Position numbers and translations under genes: made by a program. Positions 40,842-44,282 of a DNA stretch of 44,282 bases are shown one piece after another; the first letter of the stretch is position 1; every line of letters starts with the position of its first letter. Below the pieces are notes generated by a model. It made no database searches. It was not told where the DNA came from and was given only the letters and a program-made list of their open reading frames with translations. Source of the DNA: Serratia liquefaciens (lineage in GTDB: Bacteria > Pseudomonadota > Gammaproteobacteria > Enterobacterales > Enterobacteriaceae); contig JAAXZN010000051.1 in assembly GCA_012719855.1 (NCBI GenBank), forward strand, positions 1 to 44,282, written 5' to 3'.

Positions 40842-42055
40842 AACGCAGGCTCCTCGCACTGTTGATGCTGGTGCTGGCGTTAATCGCCTGGTTTGGGGGA
40901 CGCCAGCAGGCGTTGCGGCTACAGCCGGCCTGGGATAATCAGGTTTACGTCTGGCAACGGGTTTGGACGCCGCAGCATGATGCGGCGCTGGCACAAAGCC
41001 GCGATCTGTTCCCGGTGATGCGGGTGCTGGCCTTGCAGGTACACCCGCGTGAAGGTTGGCGGGAAATGCCGGTCAATCTCCCCTTACTGAAACAAGATGG
41101 CCGCCCGCTGTGGCTGGTAGCCCGCCTGGACGGGCAACTGGCGCAGTTGGATGAATCGGCAATTCGCCGACGCTTGCTTAAACAGGTTCAGCACTGGCAG
41201 GCCTCGGGGCTACCGGTCATCGGCGTTGAAATAGATCATGACGCCGCCACCGCCCGACTGCCCGCGTATCAACATTTCCTGCAGCAGCTGCGCCAGCAGT
41301 TACCTTCCTCACTGCAGCTGGGCATTACCGCATTGCCGGCCTGGATCGGCTCAGCTGCGCTGCCCGGTGTCTTGCAACAGGCAGACAGCTCGGTGCTGCA
41401 GGTGCATGCCGTACTCTCGCCCGAGCAGGGGCTGTTTGCCACCCCGCTGGCGCTGCGTTGGATAAAACAGTACGCACAAATCACGCCAAAACCTTTCCGG
41501 GTGGCGTTGCCTGCCTATGGCATGGGCCTGGTTGGATTCGATGCGCAGGGCGCACAGGTTGAAAGCGAAACCTCCTTGCGCGTGACGGGGACAACACGCG
41601 AACTGACGGTCGCGCCACAGCAGGTGGCCGATTTTCTGCGTCAGTTGAACACACGGACCACGCCGCACCTGCTGGGGCTGATCTGGTTCCGTTTGCCACT
41701 GGAGGACGATCGCCGCGCCTGGTCACTGGCTACGCTGCGGGCGGTAATTGAAAAGCAGCCGCTCGACGTCAGCTGGCAGGTAAAATTTAGCCCTCAGCCA
41801 CAGCAAAACGGGCTAAATGATCTGATAATTCAAAACAACGGGCCGGTGGATGCGCCACTACCGCATGAAATTGTCATCACCGCCAGCGAGTGCCTGGCGG
41901 CGGACGCGGCGGGCAACTACCGGCTGGAAAGCGAGCCTCAACGGCAACGCTTTGTGCTTATCCGCAGTGACCAGCTGCGCGCCGGGCAGTCCCGGCCGCT
42001 GGGCTGGCTGCGCTGCCAACAACTAAAGCCAGGAGGCACCCTTGTCACACCTTAA
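40838..42055 (+). CDS. DUF3142 domain-containing protein
   Basis: This is a 405-residue protein with an N-terminal signal or membrane anchor (LLALLMLVLALIAWFGG), so it is probably exported or tethered on the periplasmic side. I place it in the DUF3142 family from the pattern VYVWQRVW near the start, then IGVEIDHDAATARL (129-141, with Asp133 and Asp135) followed by YQHFLQQLRQQLP and ITALPAW (163-169). Alternating strands and helices with acidic residues at strand ends look like a TIM-barrel glycoside hydrolase, an inference only. The last 90 residues look like a beta-rich domain. It overlaps panM by 4 bases and the next gene by 14 bases, so the three are probably coupled. No E. coli equivalent is known to me. 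Confidence 0.75.
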   Translation: MKRRLLALLMLVLALIAWFGGRQQALRLQPAWDNQVYVWQRVWTPQHDAALAQSRDLFPVMRVLALQVHPREGWREMPVNLPLLKQDGRPLWLVARLDGQLAQLDESAIRRRLLKQVQHWQASGLPVIGVEIDHDAATARLPAYQHFLQQLRQQLPSSLQLGITALPAWIGSAALPGVLQQADSSVLQVHAVLSPEQGLFATPLALRWIKQYAQITPKPFRVALPAYGMGLVGFDAQGAQVESETSLRVTGTTRELTVAPQQVADFLRQLNTRTTPHLLGLIWFRLPLEDDRRAWSLATLRAVIEKQPLDVSWQVKFSPQPQQNGLNDLIIQNNGPVDAPLPHEIVITASECLAADAAGNYRLESEPQRQRFVLIRSDQLRAGQSRPLGWLRCQQLKPGGTLVTP

Positions 42056-44123
42056 TACGCGCGCTACACGGAGTCTGCGCGGTCGAACTCTTCCATTGGC
42101 TGCCCTGATCGGCTCGGCGCTGGCAATGCCGCTTAATGGCTACGCCTGCGGGCCGGATTTCCCTAACCGTTTGCTGGTCGATCGCAACGGCACGCTGCTG
42201 TATATGCCGGAAGGCAACTTTGCCTTTGAAGCCGGGCGCCTGGTCGCAGTGGATAAACAGCTGCCGCTGTGGAAAGCGCCACCGCCGGCCATGCCGCCGA
42301 AACCGATGCCGCTGTCGCCGGAAACTGTCATCATCGGCAAGATGCGCGCGGCCAAAACCGTTGAAGAGGCCGATGCGGTCAATAGCCAGGGGCTGTCTGA
42401 TGCGGCCCGTCTTTACCAACTGGGTGCCGTGGCCTTCGCCGGTAAAGATCCACGCGCCGGTGAGTACTTCCAGCAGGTTCTGGCTCTGCCCGCCGCAGAT
42501 CAAGGTGACTGGGGGCTAAGGGCACAGTATTCACTCGGCCGGTTGTTGATGGGCGATCACGGCACGCCGGAAAACGAAGGCGACGGCTCGAGCCTAGCGG
42601 TCGAACATCCCGCGAAGCCCCAGCTCGAAAAGGCACTGACGGCTTTCCAGCAGGTGATTGATAAAGTGAAGAACGGTACGGCCGATCCTGATCAGCTGGC
42701 GCTGAGCAGCCTGGGGCAGCAGGCCCGTATTCATCTTTGGCTGGGCGATATCCCTCAGGCGGCCAGGTTGTATGCGCAACAGGCGGCACAGGGCGACCAG
42801 GAGGGTGGGCTGTCGTTGCAGTACGTCTCCAGTTACCTGGTCAATCCCGATCACTTCGAGGCCTTGAAACAGGCGATCGCCGATCCGCTGATCCAACAAC
42901 TGGTCACCATTGAGCTGTTTGCCCGCAGCAGCAATCTGCAAATGGCGGACACGGACGGTACCGGCACCCGTTCTGCGCAGATCATCAGCCAGATTCTGAC
43001 GCTACTGGATACCTCGGTAAAAAGCGGCTTCAGCGGCAGCGATCGGCTGGCGGCGCTGGCCTATCGCGCCGGGCAGTACCCGATGGCCGCCAGCCTGCTG
43101 AAACATGCCGGTGACAGCGGTTTGGCCTGGTGGCTACGTGCCAAAATGGCGCTGCGCGACGGGGATGTTAAAGCCGCCACCGCAGACTACGCTAAAGCAG
43201 CAGCCGCGTTCCCCTCCAATGAAAGCTGGGGCGAACAGCGCAACGCGGACTTTACGCCAGAAACTATCGTGCCCGAATGCCGGGTCGCGGGGGAGCAGGC
43301 CATTCTGGCCCTGGATCGCGGCGACTATCTGCAGGCAATGGACTTCCTTTATCGCGGCAAAGAAATTTACTGGGCGGACGTCGCCGACGTGGCCGAACGC
43401 GTGCTGACCATCGATGAGCTGAAAGGCTTTGTTGATAAGCATGTACCGGCCCCGGCTAAGCCGTTGAAACCGGTCAATCCCGACGACTACAACGGCCAGC
43501 CGCTTACGCCGGACGTGCAACTGCGCGAGCTGCTGGCGCGGCGGCTGATGCGCGCCGGACGCCCTCAAGAAGCAATGGCCTACTTTGATATCCCGAACTA
43601 TCGTCAGGTTGCCCAACAGTACGCCGATACGCTGAAAGCGGCGCAGGACAAAACCGCTGACAAACTGGCGCGCGCCAAAGCCTACTATCAGGCGGCAACG
43701 CTGCTGCGCAGCCAGGGGCTGGTATTCACGGGTTATGAGATGACGCCAGATTATGCGATTTATGACGCGGGCTATTCTTATCTGGGGGATGCCTTTGATA
43801 CGCGCGAGCTCAAGCATAAGAGCTGGATCAGCAACGCAGAGGCGGCTCGGGCCAAAGCGGCATTGCCGCCACAGGATAATCGCTTCCTGCACTACCGCTG
43901 GCAGGCGGTTGATCTGGCGCAGCAGGCCGCCGACTTACTGCCGCCAAAAAGCCAGGCCTATGCCGCCGTGCTGTGCAATGCCGCCAGTTGGGTGATCAAA
44001 CGTGACGCGAAAACCGGCCGGGCGCTGTATCAGCGCTATATCAATACCGGGACGCGTTACAACTGGGCCAACAAGTTTGGCTACGATTGCCCGGCACCAG
44101 ATTTCGCGGCGGTTACGCCATAA
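42042..44123 (+). CDS. Secreted TPR-like repeat protein of unknown function (TTG start)
   Basis: This is a 693-residue protein read from a TTG at 42042, with a perfect AGGAGG 5 bases upstream, overlapping the DUF3142 gene by 14 bases. The N-terminus is a signal sequence (RSLRGRTLPLAALIGSALAM) with cleavage probably near NGYA-CGPDF; the Cys36 context is not a good lipobox. A Pro-rich linker (LWKAPPPAMPPKPMPLSP) leads into alpha-helical repeats of TPR/Sel1 style (for example RLYQLGAVAFAGKDPRAGEYF, ARIHLWLGDIPQAARLYAQQ, MRAGRPQEAMAYF). The protein ends in YDCPAPDF, echoing the CGPDF at the mature N-terminus. Function is unknown; the coupling suggests partnership with the DUF3142 protein. A bidirectional terminator follows. 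Confidence 0.8.
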   Translation: MSHLNTRATRSLRGRTLPLAALIGSALAMPLNGYACGPDFPNRLLVDRNGTLLYMPEGNFAFEAGRLVAVDKQLPLWKAPPPAMPPKPMPLSPETVIIGKMRAAKTVEEADAVNSQGLSDAARLYQLGAVAFAGKDPRAGEYFQQVLALPAADQGDWGLRAQYSLGRLLMGDHGTPENEGDGSSLAVEHPAKPQLEKALTAFQQVIDKVKNGTADPDQLALSSLGQQARIHLWLGDIPQAARLYAQQAAQGDQEGGLSLQYVSSYLVNPDHFEALKQAIADPLIQQLVTIELFARSSNLQMADTDGTGTRSAQIISQILTLLDTSVKSGFSGSDRLAALAYRAGQYPMAASLLKHAGDSGLAWWLRAKMALRDGDVKAATADYAKAAAAFPSNESWGEQRNADFTPETIVPECRVAGEQAILALDRGDYLQAMDFLYRGKEIYWADVADVAERVLTIDELKGFVDKHVPAPAKPLKPVNPDDYNGQPLTPDVQLRELLARRLMRAGRPQEAMAYFDIPNYRQVAQQYADTLKAAQDKTADKLARAKAYYQAATLLRSQGLVFTGYEMTPDYAIYDAGYSYLGDAFDTRELKHKSWISNAEAARAKAALPPQDNRFLHYRWQAVDLAQQAADLLPPKSQAYAAVLCNAASWVIKRDAKTGRALYQRYINTGTRYNWANKFGYDCPAPDFAAVTP

Positions 44124-44140
44124 CGCCGAATTTCAGGCAC

Positions 44141-44167
44141 AAAAAAGCCCGGCTAGCCGGGCTTTTT
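44141..44167. terminator. Bidirectional terminator between the TPR gene and rpoH
   Basis: AGCCCGGC (44146-44153) and GCCGGGCT (44156-44163) form a perfect 8-bp stem with a TA centre. Five A residues precede it and T residues follow, so it can stop transcription in both directions. It lies 17 bp after the TPR gene stop and 15 bp after the rpoH stop. Confidence 0.88.
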
Positions 44168-44182
44168 AACGCTTATGCGGAA

Positions 44183-44282
44183 TTAGGCTTCGATCGCCAT
44201 TTTCAATTTCTTCATGGCGTTCTTTTCTAGCTGGCGCACACGCTCAGCGGAAACACCGTACTGATCGGCCAGCTCTTGCAGC
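44183..44282 (-). CDS. rpoH: RNA polymerase sigma-32 factor RpoH (C-terminal 32 residues only)
   Basis: The minus strand from the window edge reads [20 protein letters not shown] and then [12 protein letters not shown] before a TAA at 44183. This is the end of the region 4.2 helix-turn-helix of the heat-shock sigma factor, nearly identical to E. coli RpoH, where it contacts the -35 element. The rest of the gene lies beyond the window. In E. coli rpoH also neighbours the liv cluster. Confidence 0.95.
   Translation of the reverse strand, partial: LQELADQYGVSAERVRQLEKNAMKKLKMAIEA

Noticed and set aside
42135-42160. Lipoprotein signal at Cys36 of the TPR protein
   Set aside because: The residues before the cysteine (GYA) do not fit the lipobox [LVI]-[ASTVI]-[GAS]-C, so ordinary signal peptidase I cleavage or simple export is more likely.

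Overview
The window is a gene-dense, roughly 57% GC stretch of enterobacterial chromosome. Most proteins align end to end with Escherichia coli core proteins as I remember them. Gene content and gene order (for example pepE beside rfaH, and a metal-loop HemB beside tatD) suggest Serratia or a close Yersiniaceae relative. The genus is an inference from recalled sequences, not from a search.

Layout. (1) 1-2896, minus strand: the 5' part of yigZ, then pepQ and a Bcr/CflA-type MFS transporter. (2) 3039-6589, plus strand: a FadR operator, the fadBA beta-oxidation operon and its terminator. (3) 6617-9724, minus: fre, ubiD and pepE. (4) 9968-10484: rfaH on plus, ending at a hairpin shared with the converging hemB. 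(5) 10502-17066, minus: tatD-hemB, tatABC and the ubiquinone genes ubiE-ubiJ-ubiB. (6) 17146-21167, minus: rmuC, a DedA-family membrane protein, a Tyr/Ser protein phosphatase and udp. (7) 21680-25936: dlhH on plus, then the divergent metE (minus) and metR (plus) pair with likely MetJ boxes. (8) 25969-28249: yigM (minus), a small Gln-rich secreted protein (plus) and an AEC-family transporter (minus). (9) 28355-33598, minus: the glycerol-3-phosphate operon ugpBAECQ behind tandem Pho boxes. (10) 33663-34850, minus: a PLP aminotransferase lying between two ERIC repeats. (11) 35126-40042, minus: the branched-chain amino acid operon livKHMGF. (12) 40449-44123, plus: panM, a DUF3142 protein and a large TPR-like secreted protein in one tightly overlapped unit. 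A shared terminator and the last 32 codons of rpoH (minus) follow.

The genes form coherent physiological modules: fatty acid oxidation (fadBA), ubiquinone synthesis (ubiD, ubiE, ubiJ, ubiB), twin-arginine export (tatABC), methionine synthesis (metE, metR), phosphate-starvation glycerophosphodiester uptake (ugp) and branched-chain amino acid uptake (liv). In E. coli, as I recall, the yigZ-to-yigM block and the ugp/liv/rpoH block lie far apart on the chromosome; here they are joined between yigM and ugpQ.

I found no phage, IS element, CRISPR array, tRNA or rRNA. The least ordinary features are the ERIC pair around the aminotransferase (one in the ugpB leader, one abutting the livF stop codon with a hairpin-rich insertion), matching double hairpins after both binding-protein genes (livK and ugpB), the panM-DUF3142-TPR unit, and the Gln-rich secreted protein. 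I do not see clear evidence of a large undescribed system; the DUF3142/TPR pair is the best candidate for unknown biology.
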